A stretch of DNA of 64,000 nucleotides from Typha latifolia. Its lineage: Eukaryota; Streptophyta; Magnoliopsida; Poales; Typhaceae. The stretch spans positions 5,163,808-5,227,807 of the forward strand of contig CM034110.1 in NCBI GenBank assembly GCA_019914945.1, in the 5' to 3' direction. Positions 63,494 to 64,000 of this stretch are shown piece after piece (position 1 is the stretch's first letter; every line of letters begins with the position of its first letter). Made by a program: the position numbers and the translations under genes. Below the pieces are notes generated by a model that was not told where the DNA came from, did no database searches, and saw only the letters and a list, made by a program, of their open reading frames with translations.

Positions 63494-64000
63494 TGATGAG
63501 TACTCGAACTAAAGATAGGCTACGTAATGATTCCTTCAAGATCTCGATGTATTATAAAAATTAGTCTGCACAACTGTGGGAACATATTCTTCAAATATTC
63601 TCCGGTAGTCATAAAATTATGAAACTAATTATATTATATCCATTTCTTCCTGATCTACAATGTTCGTATTTACATCCTTTGCAGATTCAAAATACATCTA
63701 GGACAAAAACATGGAATAACGTAGGTGATGGTGGTAGTGACGGGTGGAGTGGATGTTAGGGTTATGGATGGATATGGAGATGAAGGTGAATTGTGGATGT
63801 GATTTAGGGATATAGAAGAAGGGAATGAAGTGGTCAAAATTCCAAAGAAGAGGGGGCTCGAACAGTCGAGGGAGATTAGAAGTTAGGAGAAACCTTGCAA
63901 TGGTAGAGATAGAAGGATGGTGAAGAGAGAGGAGGGAGATTATGGCAGATAGATGATAGAGAGGCAAGAAATCAATATTCTAATAGCATAATGGATTTTG
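63474..64000 (-). repeat. 5' LTR of minus-strand Ty3 element, partial
   Basis: Matches 59964-60490 closely (about nine in ten bases by eye). The upstream part of this LTR with promoter lies beyond the window. Confidence 0.85.

Larger units (their letters stand above)
59964..64000 (-). mobile_element. Ty3 element on minus strand, runs off window
   Basis: 3' LTR 59964-60845 (minus strand TGATACATTTAG...CTCATCA) and the start of the 5' LTR from 63474 onward. Between them, in minus-strand order: primer-site array (63414-63473), gag core, gag knuckle, protease, N-terminal part of reverse transcriptase, and then directly a decayed pol tail next to the LTR (AGAAGCGTGGTGG near 60855, also found before the 3' LTR of the nested element). 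The rest of reverse transcriptase, RNase H and integrase are deleted. Frames are broken; the copy is dead. Confidence 0.87.

Overview
The window is nuclear DNA of a flowering plant: three intron-bearing plant genes of recognisable families sit in AT-rich sequence crowded with LTR retrotransposons, a LINE and hAT-type DNA transposon remnants. The very GC-rich, TG-poor first exons of the SKP1-like and CCX genes next to AT-rich introns would fit a non-grass monocot or a magnoliid, but the species cannot be fixed from the sequence alone.

Region by region. 0.4-1.1 kb (-): a divergent SKP1-like gene with one intron. 1.1-3.75 kb: its upstream region is present twice, the copies separated by the 3' half of a hAT transposon. 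5.25-8.27 kb: a 3.0 kb solo LTR with perfect 5-bp target duplication. 10.4-11.6 kb (+): a three-exon heavy-metal-associated isoprenylated protein (HIPP). 11.7-17.0 kb: the HIPP 3' flank is duplicated about 3.8 kb downstream; between the copies is a nested palindrome cluster. 17.9-26.0 kb (-): a decayed L1-type LINE whose 3' end is tandemly duplicated. 27.2-34.8 kb (-): a two-exon cation/calcium exchanger (CCX) gene with a 5.86 kb intron holding an internally deleted Ty3 element. 36.8-41.8 kb (-): a four-exon trichome-birefringence-like (TBL) O-acetyltransferase-type gene. 42.9-45.65 kb (+): an old decayed Ty3 element. 45.7-51.3 kb: AT-rich intergenic DNA with transposon scraps. 51.3-64 kb: a multi-level nest: a Ty3 element broken by a second copy of the large solo LTR, which is in turn broken by a young pol-deleted Ty3 element (52400-56206, perfect GCCCC target duplication), followed on the right by another Ty3 element on the minus strand that runs off the window.

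The three host genes are unrelated in function (protein turnover, metal binding at membranes, cation exchange, cell-wall polysaccharide acetylation) and show no sign of being co-regulated. The most unusual material is in the retrotransposons: two different Ty3 elements carry an extra tRNA-Met primer-binding-site copy inside the 3' end of their LTRs, one with a tandem primer-site array; and at least six LTRs of divergent Ty3 copies share a clustered TTCGAACGC-type motif just upstream of a TATA box. No CRISPR, tRNA or rRNA gene was seen.
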